DNA of 64,000 nt, from positions 1,860,001 through 1,924,000 of the forward strand of contig CBDFKF010000004.1 of assembly GCA_965248765.1 (NCBI GenBank), in the 5' to 3' direction. Made by a program: the position numbers and the translations under genes. Shown piece by piece: positions 1-7,877 of the stretch (position 1 is its first letter; each line of letters starts with the position of its first letter). The notes beneath the pieces were generated by a model that saw only the letters and a program-made list of their open reading frames with translations, was not told the DNA's origin and searched no databases. The DNA comes from CBDFKF01 sp965248765. GTDB lineage: Bacteria > Pseudomonadota > Alphaproteobacteria > VGEJ01.

Positions 1-347
1 ACGGTGCCGATCCGGGGATTCTCATCACCATGACGGAGTTCGGCGATCTGCCCCTCCTCATGAGCGTCAGCGGCGGCCAGATCCTGGTCGATACCCTGCT
101 TTGGCCCGCGGCTGACGTGGCGGACCCCGCAGAATTCAACGCCATGATCCTGAAGAGCCACAAGCTCTTGGCGTTGTCGACCTTCGGCATTCGCGCGGGG
201 CCCGACGGAAAGGATTACTACGAACTGTTCGGCGCGCTCAGCGCGGGTTCGATATTGGAGTCGGTCATTTTCGAAATCGAAACGCTGGCCGATAACGCGA
301 TGCAGGTCGCCGAGGCCTACCAAACGGACCTGAAGAAGGTCGCTTGA
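1..347 (+). CDS. DUF2170 (YjfI-like) family protein, 5' end outside window
   Basis: The reading frame is open from the left edge (base 3) and reads as typical DUF2170 sequence before the first ATG at 30, so the gene most likely starts upstream of the window. About 115 residues are visible; the E. coli relative YjfI is a little longer. The signature stretch around TLLWPA and the FNAMILKSHKL segment match the family as I know it. No catalytic residues or membrane segments are visible, and the biochemical role is unknown. It sits immediately before a PspA-family gene, the usual partner of DUF2170 in yjfI-yjfJ operons, so a role in envelope stress is inferred from context. Confidence 0.8.
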   Translation, partial: GADPGILITMTEFGDLPLLMSVSGGQILVDTLLWPAADVADPAEFNAMILKSHKLLALSTFGIRAGPDGKDYYELFGALSAGSILESVIFEIETLADNAMQVAEAYQTDLKKVA

Positions 348-396
348 ACGATTGCGTCGCAGCGCGCGCGACGAATCTAACGAAGGAGTAAGACAT

Positions 397-1089
397 TTGA
401 ATATTTGGGCAAAAGTCGCGACGGCCGTCCGCGGCGGCGTCAACGAGGCCGGCGAAGCGATCGTCGACAGGCAGGCGCTGCGCATCCTCGACCAGGAAAT
501 CCGCGACGCCGACAACGAACTCATCGGCTCGAAGGGGGCTCTGATCGACATCATCGCTAAGCGCAAGCTCGCCGACAAAAAGATCGCATCCCTAAAGGCC
601 TCGATCAAGGAATATGAAGATTACGCCATGCAGGCGCTCGACAAGGACGACGAAACCCTGGCGACGGAAATTGCAGACAAGATCGCCGGGCTGGAAGCCG
701 AACTCGCCGGCGAAGAAGGCGTCGCCAAATCCTTCGCCGACAGCGAGGCGCAACTTCGCCGCGCCGTCGTCCAAACCGAGGGCAACCTGAAACGGCTCAA
801 GCAACAGGTCGACACGGTCAAGGCGACGGAAATGGTCCAGCGCGCGCAGTCCGCCGTCGCTGCACGGCACTCCGGCGCCGATTCGAGCATGCGCAGCGCC
901 GTCGACAGTTTGGCCCGGCTGAAAACGAAACAGACGGAACGCGCTGCGAAGTTCGAAGCCGCCAACGAACTCGCCCGTTCGACCGAGGAGGTCAGTCTCG
1001 ACGACAAGCTCAAAGCCGCGGGGATCGTCGATGGCGGCGCGAAGGGCGGCGACGTGTTGGCGCGGCTGAGGGCGCAACGCGGCACGTGA
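397..1089 (+). CDS. PspA/IM30 family protein (YjfJ-like)
   Basis: A 230-residue, almost wholly alpha-helical coiled-coil protein of the PspA/IM30 (ESCRT-III-like) family, which binds the inner face of the membrane during envelope stress. The N-terminus NIWAKVATAVRGGVNEAGE is the family's amphipathic helix followed by its conserved NEAGEAIVD region. The start is taken as TTG at 397 because AAGGAG lies at 383-388, eight bases upstream. An ATG-like extension from 352 would add 15 residues that do not resemble the family. The C-terminus LAGIVDG-like helix and LARLRA tail are also typical. It lies 49 bases after the DUF2170 gene and is probably co-transcribed with it and with the following ATP-grasp gene. 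Confidence 0.88.
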   Translation: MNIWAKVATAVRGGVNEAGEAIVDRQALRILDQEIRDADNELIGSKGALIDIIAKRKLADKKIASLKASIKEYEDYAMQALDKDDETLATEIADKIAGLEAELAGEEGVAKSFADSEAQLRRAVVQTEGNLKRLKQQVDTVKATEMVQRAQSAVAARHSGADSSMRSAVDSLARLKTKQTERAAKFEAANELARSTEEVSLDDKLKAAGIVDGGAKGGDVLARLRAQRGT

Positions 1090-1128
1090 TCCGGCCGCGT
1101 CGCACCTGGCCGTCCGCGCTCGCTCCGC

Positions 1129-2286
1129 ATGCAGCGCGTTCCTGTTGCCGCGCGCCCGGACCTAGATCGGACGGCGGTCGACCACGGGTTTGAACTCGAC
1201 GAAGCGGGCGGCGTGCGCTATTGGGACGAAAGCGTGTATTACCGCTTCACCCTGAGCCAGATCGAAGACGACATCGAACGCTGCGCCAACGACGTGGAGG
1301 GCATGTGCCGCGAGCTGTTGGACCGAGCCGCGGTCGACGACACGGTCTTTCGCCACCTTCGCATTCCGGACGCCTATTGGGACTATGTCGCCGAAAGCTG
1401 GCGAAGCCGGGAGAGGGACCTTTACGGGCGCATGGACTTTTCTTACGACGGCGCCGGCGACGCCAAGCTGCTCGAATACAATGCGGATACGCCGACTACG
1501 CTATACGAATCCTCGGAATTCCAGTGGCTGTGGCTGGAGCAGGCCGCGGCTTTGGGCCTCATCCCCAAGGAGTCCGATCAGTTCAACGAACTCTACGAAG
1601 ACCTTCTCGACGAGTTTGCCGATCTCGGCGTCGAGGGACTTCTTCATTTCGCCTGCATCGAAGACATCGAGGACGACAAGGGGACCGTCGACTACCTCAA
1701 GGAATGCGCCCGGGATGCGGGTCTCGAGACGCGCTTCATCGCCATGAAGGACATCGGAATCGACTTGCAGGGGCGCTTCACCGACCTTGAAGACGAAGTC
1801 ATTTCCACGATGTTCAAGCTTTATCCCTGGGAATGGATTATGGGCGAGGATTTCGGGCACTACCTGCCGACGAGCGGGGTTCATTTCCTCGAGCCGCCGT
1901 GGAAAGCGGTCCTCGCCAACAAAGGCTTGCTCCCTTTCTTGTGGGAAATGTTCGAGGGCCACCCGAACCTGCTGCCTTCCTATTTCGAGGGCGATCCGCG
2001 GGCGGCGGACCTTTCGCCATATTTTGTCCGTAAGCCGTTGCTTTCGCGCCAGGGTTGGAACGTCGAGATCCATGGCGACGACGTAGCGTTTCGCCGTGGC
2101 GGCCCTTATGGTGACGAGGGTTACATCGTCCAGGCGTTTCACCCGCTGCCGGAATTCGACGGCGCTTACCCTTTGGTCGGTTGTTGGATGGTGGCCGGCG
2201 GTTCGGCGGGGTTGTGCATTCGCGAGGACCGAAACCGGGTGACGGCCCCGGATGCCCGTTTCGTTCCACACCTGATACTAGATTGA
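1129..2286 (+). CDS. Glutathionylspermidine synthase-like ATP-grasp protein (YjfC/YgiC-like)
   Basis: A 385-residue protein matching the stand-alone C-terminal ATP-grasp ligase domain of glutathionylspermidine synthase, close in length to E. coli YjfC. Visible family features are YWDESVYYRF near residue 30, the MDFSYDG and LLEYNADTPT block (ATP/Mg and substrate loops) around residues 100-125, and YFVRKPLLSRQGWNVE with a late basic lysine near residue 300. These enzymes join a carboxylate to an amine with ATP, but the true substrate of the YjfC/YgiC subgroup is not established. It follows the pspA gene by 39 bases. The downstream decarboxylase-like gene makes a polyamine-related substrate plausible, though this is inference. 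Confidence 0.85.
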   Translation: MQRVPVAARPDLDRTAVDHGFELDEAGGVRYWDESVYYRFTLSQIEDDIERCANDVEGMCRELLDRAAVDDTVFRHLRIPDAYWDYVAESWRSRERDLYGRMDFSYDGAGDAKLLEYNADTPTTLYESSEFQWLWLEQAAALGLIPKESDQFNELYEDLLDEFADLGVEGLLHFACIEDIEDDKGTVDYLKECARDAGLETRFIAMKDIGIDLQGRFTDLEDEVISTMFKLYPWEWIMGEDFGHYLPTSGVHFLEPPWKAVLANKGLLPFLWEMFEGHPNLLPSYFEGDPRAADLSPYFVRKPLLSRQGWNVEIHGDDVAFRRGGPYGDEGYIVQAFHPLPEFDGAYPLVGCWMVAGGSAGLCIREDRNRVTAPDARFVPHLILD

Positions 2287-2388
2287 GGGTACGACTTTCA
2301 CGACGCCCATCGAAACGCCGGCCTTCGTGATCGACCAAAAGACCCTGGAAGCGGCCTGGCTGCCAATCTCTCTTGGAGACAGTCGGAC

Positions 2389-2808
2389 ATGAAGGATAAG
2401 ACGGAAACTATCGAGCAGATGATTCAGGCTCCGGAAAAGGTGGTCTATGGGTGGGAGCTGATTCTAGACCTTCATGGTTGTAATCCGTATACTTTCACTC
2501 GCGACTGCTTGGACAGATACTTCAGCCGGCTGTGTGACTTGATCGACATGGAAAAATGTGAGGTTCACTATTGGGACGATCTGGGACTCCCGAAGGAGGA
2601 GCGACAGACTTCGCCGCTCACAAAGGGCACCTCTGCCGTATGCTTTATCCTGACCAGCACAATCGTCGTCCATACGCTGGACGAGTTGAGAGCGGTGTAC
2701 GTGAACATCTTTTCGTGCCAAGAGTTCGAGCCGGACTTGCCAGCAGAGGTCACCGCGAAATGGTTTGAGGCAGATTCCTGTGAGCGCACCTTCATCAGGC
2801 GCTCGTGA
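2389..2808 (+). CDS. S-adenosylmethionine decarboxylase-like (SpeD-family) protein
   Basis: 139 residues, the length of class 1B AdoMet decarboxylases, which self-cleave at a serine to form a pyruvoyl cofactor and supply decarboxylated AdoMet for spermidine synthesis. The segment TSTIVVHT aligns with the family's processing motif ESHxxIHT: Ser90 falls on the pyruvoyl serine, His95 on the processing histidine, and Cys110 in VNIFSCQ on the catalytic cysteine. The glutamate before the serine and the histidine after it are both threonine here, and the usual WPE after the motif is LDE. The N-terminal GWELILDLHGC matches the family's first strand. It could be a genuine decarboxylase, a SpeD homologue with a different substrate, or a non-cleaving relative. 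It forms a pair with the DUF3326 gene 25 bases downstream. Confidence 0.72.
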   Translation: MKDKTETIEQMIQAPEKVVYGWELILDLHGCNPYTFTRDCLDRYFSRLCDLIDMEKCEVHYWDDLGLPKEERQTSPLTKGTSAVCFILTSTIVVHTLDELRAVYVNIFSCQEFEPDLPAEVTAKWFEADSCERTFIRRS

Positions 2809-2833
2809 CGACAACGAAGGGTTGGAGACGACA

Positions 2834-4201
2834 ATGCTGATATTCGAAAAAGAGTTAGAAGTCGCCGCGGCACCGGGCCACAGGGACCTTCTCAATCACT
2901 TCTCGAGTGCACTGAGGTTTCGATTTACCGACGCTGCCATTCCCGTGCGGTTCGCGATCACGCGGTCAGGCGCCGAGCGTTACCATTGCGAGATTGGTAT
3001 CCTGAAGGGCTTGGACCCGTCGTCATCCGATCGGCCCGACTCAATCTTCAGGTTTGTGCCTCGAAAGATTGAGAACACCGCCAACTTCAACGCTGCCTTT
3101 CTGGTCCCTACGGGGATCGGTGCCCACATCGGCGGGCACGCAGGTGACGCAGCGCCGGCCGCCAAACTGCTGTCTGAGACCTGCGACGTTCTGGTAACCC
3201 ATCCAAACGTGGTGAATGCCTCAGATATCAACGAAATCCCTGAGAACGCCTTGTACGTTGAGGGCAGTGTCATCTGTCGCCTGCTGATGGGAACCGTGGG
3301 ACTGCGGCCGGTTCGGGCGAATCGGGTTGTTGTCATCATCGATGCGCACCGGGACGAGCTTTTTGTCAACGCGGCGATCAACGCGGTGAGCGCCGCTCGG
3401 GCGTCCTATGGCTTGCAATGCCCATCGGTCGTGCAACTCGATCCGCCGCTTCAGATGAAGTCGAGTTACACATCGTCCGGAAGGGCAGCAGGCGAGATTG
3501 AGGGATTGGACAGGCTTTGCACGGTCCTCGATGAGCATGAGGGCGATTTCGATGCCGTGGCGATCTCATCCGTGATTGACGTGCCGCCAGAGTTTCACGC
3601 GGGCTACTTCGAAAGCCACGGTGACATGATCAACCCTTGGGGAGGCGTGGAGGCCATGCTCACCCACGCGGTTTCGAGCTTGTACAACGTCCCGTCCGCC
3701 CACTCTCCTATGTTCGAGTCTCGCGATATTGCGAACATGGACCCAGGCATCGTGGAACCTCGGATGGCCGCGGAAGCCGTTTCGCTGACTTTCTTTCAAT
3801 GCATCCTGAAGGGACTACGGCGCAGCCCAAGGATCATTGCAGATCAGGACGCCATGAATCACCACGGTGTGCTGACGGCGGCTGATATCTCGTGTCTGGT
3901 GATCCCAGATGGATGCGTCGGCTTGCCCACCCTCGCGGCGCTTGAACAGGGGATACCGGTGATTGCCGTCCGCGAGAACAAGAACGTCATGCGGAATGAT
4001 TTGACTGTGCTCCCCTGGAAGCTCGAGCAACTGCACATCGTAGATAACTACTTGGAAGCGGTTGGAATCATGACCGCATTAAGGGCTGGGATTCCGCCGG
4101 CGTCAGTGCGCCGCCCTCTCGCCGCGACGCAAGTGAAGAAAACCACGCAAACCGAGAAAAGGCTGACTCCCGGAAAGGGCCGATCCGCTACTACAGGCTG
4201 A
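2834..4201 (+). CDS. DUF3326 family protein
   Basis: A 455-residue cytoplasmic protein recognised as DUF3326 from several long conserved blocks: VPTGIGAHIGGHAGDA, THPNVVNASDINE, ENALYVEGS, NPWGGVEAMLTHA, NVPSAHSPMFES, CLVIPDGCVGLPTLAALE and NDLTVLPW. The start is ATG at 2834, which has GGAG at 2824-2827 and avoids overlapping the upstream gene; a frame extension to 2765 would overlap it. No membrane segment or signal peptide is visible. The family has no established function that I know of. The tight spacing to the SpeD-like gene indicates one transcript. The last 25 residues are basic and threonine-rich and look like a disordered tail. Confidence 0.85.
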   Translation: MLIFEKELEVAAAPGHRDLLNHFSSALRFRFTDAAIPVRFAITRSGAERYHCEIGILKGLDPSSSDRPDSIFRFVPRKIENTANFNAAFLVPTGIGAHIGGHAGDAAPAAKLLSETCDVLVTHPNVVNASDINEIPENALYVEGSVICRLLMGTVGLRPVRANRVVVIIDAHRDELFVNAAINAVSAARASYGLQCPSVVQLDPPLQMKSSYTSSGRAAGEIEGLDRLCTVLDEHEGDFDAVAISSVIDVPPEFHAGYFESHGDMINPWGGVEAMLTHAVSSLYNVPSAHSPMFESRDIANMDPGIVEPRMAAEAVSLTFFQCILKGLRRSPRIIADQDAMNHHGVLTAADISCLVIPDGCVGLPTLAALEQGIPVIAVRENKNVMRNDLTVLPWKLEQLHIVDNYLEAVGIMTALRAGIPPASVRRPLAATQVKKTTQTEKRLTPGKGRSATTG

Positions 4202-4218
4202 GTAGCCCGCGATCCGGC

Positions 4219-4389
4219 TCACCGATCCGGTGCTTTTCGCTTCGCCGTCCTGAGCTTACGGAACTCCCACCACGCCCAGATGCCACCGCCAATTACCAGC
4301 ACGAGTACAAGCACTATGATCGCCTTGATGAAGTAGTTCCAGATCAATGCGAACAAGACCAAGCCTACGACGATCCACAAACGATACAT
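4219..4389 (-). CDS. Small membrane protein, unknown
   Basis: A 56-residue open frame on the minus strand: MYRLWIVVGLVLFALIW, a short FIK break, a second hydrophobic stretch IIVLVLVLVIGGGIWAWW, then a basic tail EFRKLRTAKRKAPDR. This is the pattern of a small one- or two-span inner-membrane protein with a cytoplasmic basic tail. AGAAGGGA lies about eight bases before the ATG and would serve as a ribosome-binding site. It is convergent with the DUF3326 gene. I do not recognise a family, and short hydrophobic frames can arise by chance. Confidence 0.42.
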   Translation of the reverse strand: MYRLWIVVGLVLFALIWNYFIKAIIVLVLVLVIGGGIWAWWEFRKLRTAKRKAPDR

Positions 4390-5286
4390 TTTTGGTCCCT
4401 TCTCTGCCGTTCCTGCGTTGGCCCTTCCTCAATCGGCAGACCGCTCGTGGACCGGATGGTTCTCGTAGCCTGCGGCGCCCGCACGCCCATGCGGCACCGT
4501 CAATGCGGCAGGCCAACGGCGGATTGCGTCCCCGGATGCGGGTCCTGCCAGCAAGCAAGTTCGTGCACTCGTTGAAGCTTATACACTTACGAGGAGGGAT
4601 CAATGGCGATAGGGACTCAACGCAGCGAAGCCGCGCAGAATGGCAGTTTTCTGCGGCAACTGCTTCAGAACCGCCGCACTTTGGGTGGAGACTTTGGCCG
4701 GCATAATGAGGTCGGCGACCTGAGGATCAAGCGGCATTGTTACGCGGCCTTTGCTGGCGGCGACTCGGCGTCGCGCCTTGGCGGGCAGAGTCTATACGGC
4801 GGACGGGCTACGGTACGACGGATGACGTTTTCGGGCTACAGAACCAGGGGTACATGAGCAGGCGTTGGCGAATGCACAGCGCGCTGTCACACTTGACCCG
4901 AATGATCCGGAGGGTCTTATCGCTCTAACTGACGTGTTCCTTCACGACGGCAGGCCTGCCGAAGCCGCGGAAGCTATCGAAACGGCGATGCGGCACGATC
5001 CACACTACCCTTCGCGATACCTGTACCGGCTCGCACGTCGGGCCGTTCGCGTCAGCTCCTAGGGGTCCGGTTGTGGCTAATTCCGGACGAAGCGCACCGC
5101 CGCGCTCTATGTCTGGGATTGGCTCTCAAGCAGACATGAGCGAGGCAAGACCGAAACCTACCCACTGAGCGATGTTTGAGCACACTCCTTAGCCCGCATT
5201 TCCCAGGTGAACTTCGGCGTTGGACCCTTTGAACGCTGATTCTATGTTCGGTGTCATAGGGTTAGATGACGTAGAGGGCGGTTCGG
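4390..5286. other. Gene-poor stretch with degenerate sequence
   Basis: No intact gene can be supported here. The only recognisable content is the TPR remnant listed separately at 4850-5062. The frame starting at ATG 4603 (84 residues) has no family resemblance and no good ribosome-binding site, and is left out. The stretch borders the IS1380 fragment and looks like decayed accessory DNA. Confidence 0.6.
4850..5062 (+). pseudogene. TPR-repeat remnant (adenylate-cyclase/TPR type)
   Basis: The frame reads EQALANAQRAVTLDPNDPE and then DGRPAEAAEAIETAMRHDP, which is one and a half tetratricopeptide repeats with the usual alanine and DP spacing. It closely resembles the C-terminal TPR part of the class III adenylate cyclase/TPR proteins, such as the one at 17017 in this window. 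No N-terminal domain or start signal is present, and the frame ends shortly after YLYRLARRAVR. I read it as the isolated tail of a deleted gene. Confidence 0.5.
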
Positions 5287-5610
5287 ATGTGGAACCCGGA
5301 GGGTGAATCGGATAGCAGCCCACTTCGGCCCTGTTTCGACCGCCGGCTGAAGCTTGAGTTCCACGGCTCGCGGGTCACCTCCGACGCCGGACTGCTCGCC
5401 TATCGTGAACTCGACGATGCCTTGGGGCTGACCGCATTGGCGGGCGATGTCCTGGCCGACAGCCGGACGGGCAAGAACGGCTGGCATGGCGTCGTCGGTC
5501 TGCTTCGCCAGTCTGTCTATGGACGCCTCGCCGGATACGAGGATGTGAACGACGCCGACCGTCTCGGGCGCGATCCCGCGATGCGGTGGATCGTCGGCGC
5601 GCTGGAGTGA
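5287..5610 (+). pseudogene. IS1380-family transposase, N-terminal fragment
   Basis: About 107 residues matching the start of IS1380-type DDE transposases: RLKLEFHGSRVTSDAGLL, LAYRELDDALGL, and GYEDVNDADRL with DPAM. A full transposase is roughly 450 residues. Here the frame stops just after the first catalytic region, and the following sequence is unrelated, so the copy is a 5' fragment and cannot be active. No downstream inverted repeat was found, so the element's right end is lost. Confidence 0.75.
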
Positions 5611-5853
5611 TGTCGGCTGGGGCACCGCCGAACACTGGATGCGGATGCAGCCGAGCGACGAGCTTGCGCAGGCGCGCCGGGACCGGGCCGCCGCTGAACG
5701 GCGCACAGGCGCACTGCAGGCATGATCCGGTCTCGCGCCCGCGCTGCGGGACGGGGGAGCGTCCCTGACGCCGCCGTTCGTCCCCATGCGCCGCTACTGG
5801 CCATTGGCAAACTGTCCCTCACGTGGCGCAGACCTGACGGCGAGAACTGCTGC

Positions 5854-6063
5854 ACTAAATAGCTGAGCGGAAATGTGCGACACCGTGAACGCCATCTCGG
5901 CGCCAATTGCCGGCAGCGCGAGGCGATAGGATCAATTGATACCACGCAGTCATCGACGGACAAGCACGAATTCGGACAGATAATGTGATGCACCTGCGCC
6001 AATTTAACTGCGGATCTCTGCCGAAGAGTAAATTTGATCTGCATTTCCGCTCAGCTATTTAGT
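5854..6063. mobile_element. 210-bp element with perfect 22-bp terminal inverted repeats (MITE-like)
   Basis: Bases 5854-5875 (beginning ACTAAATAGCTGAG) and 6042-6063 (ending CTCAGCTATTTAGT) are exact reverse complements over 22 bases. They enclose about 166 bases with no credible open frame. This layout is that of a miniature inverted-repeat element whose transposase is supplied in trans. No clear target duplication is visible in the flanks (ctgctgc versus cggcggg). The repeat does not match the IS1182 or IS21 ends elsewhere in this window. The alternative is a long-range hairpin with a structural role. Confidence 0.5.
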
Positions 6064-6153
6064 CGGCGGGGAGACGAAGCGCCGCAGATAATGGCATATC
6101 GAGCCAGAAGACCGTATTGTCGCTGAGTGTGGTGTCGACAGAAGGGCTTGCCT

Positions 6154-6459
6154 ATGGCCAAGTACCAGGTGACGCAGATCGAGAAGCGGAAGCGTGGCCC
6201 TTTCGGGTGGGTGGTTGCGATCCTGTTTTACGGATTTAACGTCGTCATGATTCTCATGATGGTGTTGACATGGGTAGGAGTTGGCAATGTCGTGGAGAGC
6301 AATTATGACAACACTTCTGCCGCGGCAGTGGGCATTGTTGGCTTTCTCAGCACCGTTGCGTTTTTTTGGTTCTGGCTATTTGGCTCTGTGGCCCTTGGCA
6401 TCATGATGTTATTTACGCGGGGAAATAAGATGATCTTAACCCGGGACGAAGAACGATAA
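6154..6459 (+). CDS. Two-span inner-membrane protein, unknown
   Basis: 101 residues: a basic N-terminus (MAKYQVTQIEKRKRGPFG), a first membrane segment (WVVAILFYGFNVVMILMMVL), a polar loop with NYDNTSAA, a second membrane segment (GIVGFLSTVAFFWFWLFG) and a short cytoplasmic tail ending TRDEER. The ATG at 6154 has GAAGGG seven bases upstream and is preferred over an upstream in-frame ATG. The stop overlaps the start of the following secreted-protein gene by one base (TAATG), so the two are translationally coupled. Function unknown. Confidence 0.6.
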   Translation: MAKYQVTQIEKRKRGPFGWVVAILFYGFNVVMILMMVLTWVGVGNVVESNYDNTSAAAVGIVGFLSTVAFFWFWLFGSVALGIMMLFTRGNKMILTRDEER

Positions 6460-6970
6460 TGCTTCGATCAGGTTGGTTGCGCGCGGTTTCCTGCCTAACG
6501 GTGGTCTTTCTTTACATAGCTCAGGCAAAGGCCGAAGATCCCCTTGCGAACTCTGCGTGGTTGGTCGAGCGTAAGACGGATCCGATCCTCGACACAATCA
6601 ATATTACGGCTCGTCTTCGGGAAACAGGGGTAAAAAAATTCTCGTCGTACGATGCTGGGAACGTAGGCTGGATGCGATTGTCGTCTGGGGTAGCTTTGGG
6701 GCGCTTGGCTTCTCCATACGCGAAAATAACGATGCCAAAGTAATTGTACGATTTGACTCTTCCAAGGCCAAGAAAGAGAACTGGCTTAAGTCAACCAATC
6801 ACAATGCCACTTTTGTACCTGGGGTAGAAAGCTTCATCAAGTCGTTAAACATGCACCAAAAGCTTGCAGTACGCACCTTTCCAAAGGACGGCGGTTCGCT
6901 GACGGCGGTTTTTGATTTGAGCAAGGCTAAGCCGATTGTCGAAGAGGTAACGGCGGCGTGTCGCGAGTAA
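6459..6970 (+). pseudogene. VasI/TagO-like secreted protein, split by a -1 frameshift at an A7 run
   Basis: The first frame starts with a Sec signal peptide (hydrophobic core CLTVVFLYIAQ, cleavage likely after AKA) and reads WLVERKTDPILDTINITARL. At the heptamer AAAAAAA (6632-6638) the conserved sequence moves to the -1 frame and continues KKILVVRCWERRLDAIVVWG ... ENWLKSTNHNATFVPGVESF ... TAVFDLSKAKPIVEEV to the stop at 6968. The joined protein (about 169 residues) resembles the type VI secretion-associated VasI/TagO family (PF11319), judging by the RC, WG, ATF.P and FDL landmarks. The zero frame alone ends after 94 residues. Pseudogene, sequencing indel and programmed frameshift all remain possible. 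Confidence 0.6.
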
Positions 6971-7243
6971 ATTGCTTCGGGCCTTCGGTGGTGGCTGCCC
7001 TCGGCATCGCCCTAAGTATGCAAGTACTGGAACCGACGCCGAAGCGTCGAGTGCTGTCGATGAGTTCCGCAACTTGTACGCGGAATTTCAGGCCTTCAAG
7101 AACGAGGATAATTTCCGGAGGGTCGGCTACGGTCAGTGCTGCAAATGCCCATCTCGCCGATGAGCACGTCCGCAGTGCGGCGGGACGGATCGGCGGCATT
7201 GTCGGCGACGCCATGAGCGGCGGACGGAAGGAGGGGACGAACC

Positions 7244-7687
7244 ATGGCGTGGCGTAAACCGAGAAAGGCGAGCCTCAGTCTCAAGGCCGTCGAGGCGGCA
7301 AGGCCCCATGGCTCCGAATACACCCTCTGGGACGGCACGCTGCCCCACTTCGGATTGCGGGTGCATCCTTCGGGCCACGAGTCCTACATCGTCCAGACCC
7401 GCGCCCATGGCAGGATGCGCAAGATCACGCTGGGGCGCTTCCCCGAGCTGGGGCTCACCGAAGCCCGGCGCGACGCGGCCGCCGTGCTGTCGCGTATCTG
7501 GAACGGCGAGAACGTGGCGCGAACGCGCAAGACCCGTCCGCCGCGCTTCGATGACTTCGAGGCCGTCTACCGCGAACGGAAGCGGCATCAGTGGAAGCCG
7601 TCCTCGTTGGAGACCTATGACATCTACATTCGCCACCGGGTGATGCCGGTCTTCGGCCGCTTCCGTCTCGTTGCAGGCGATTCATGA
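7244..7687 (+). pseudogene. Tyrosine integrase, N-terminal fragment
   Basis: 147 residues with the arm-binding DUF4102 fold of phage and island integrases (TLWDGTLPHFGLRVHPSG, ITLGRFPELGLTEARRDA) and the start of the core-binding domain (SSLETYDIYIRHRVMPVFG). The frame leaves family sequence at RLVAGDS and stops, with no catalytic domain (R..H.R..Y) anywhere downstream. GGAGGGG before the ATG is a strong ribosome-binding site. It marks the scar of an older integrated element to the left of the DUF2971 gene. The region 6971-7243 before it holds no supportable gene. Confidence 0.75.
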
Positions 7688-7877
7688 GTTACGGGTGTGT
7701 GGATGACACCGCTGCAAGGAGCGTCGGGCTACAACTGCTGTTTTCGGCAATGAGAAATTCTCGTCGCCGCGCGCCCTGAGAGATTGCGCCGGGGACGCGA
7801 CGGTCGCTCCGCGCGCCGCGTGAGAGCCAGGACAGGCGTCCAACGCGAAGATCGACGATCACGCTACGGAAACAGGA

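Noticed and set aside
1501..2271. Minus-strand 256-residue frame
   Set aside because: Antisense shadow of the glutathionylspermidine-synthase-like gene; no family resemblance.
5620..5720. Short plus-strand frame GWGTAEHWMRMQ as a phage gene
   Set aside because: Under 40 residues, no start and no confirmed family.
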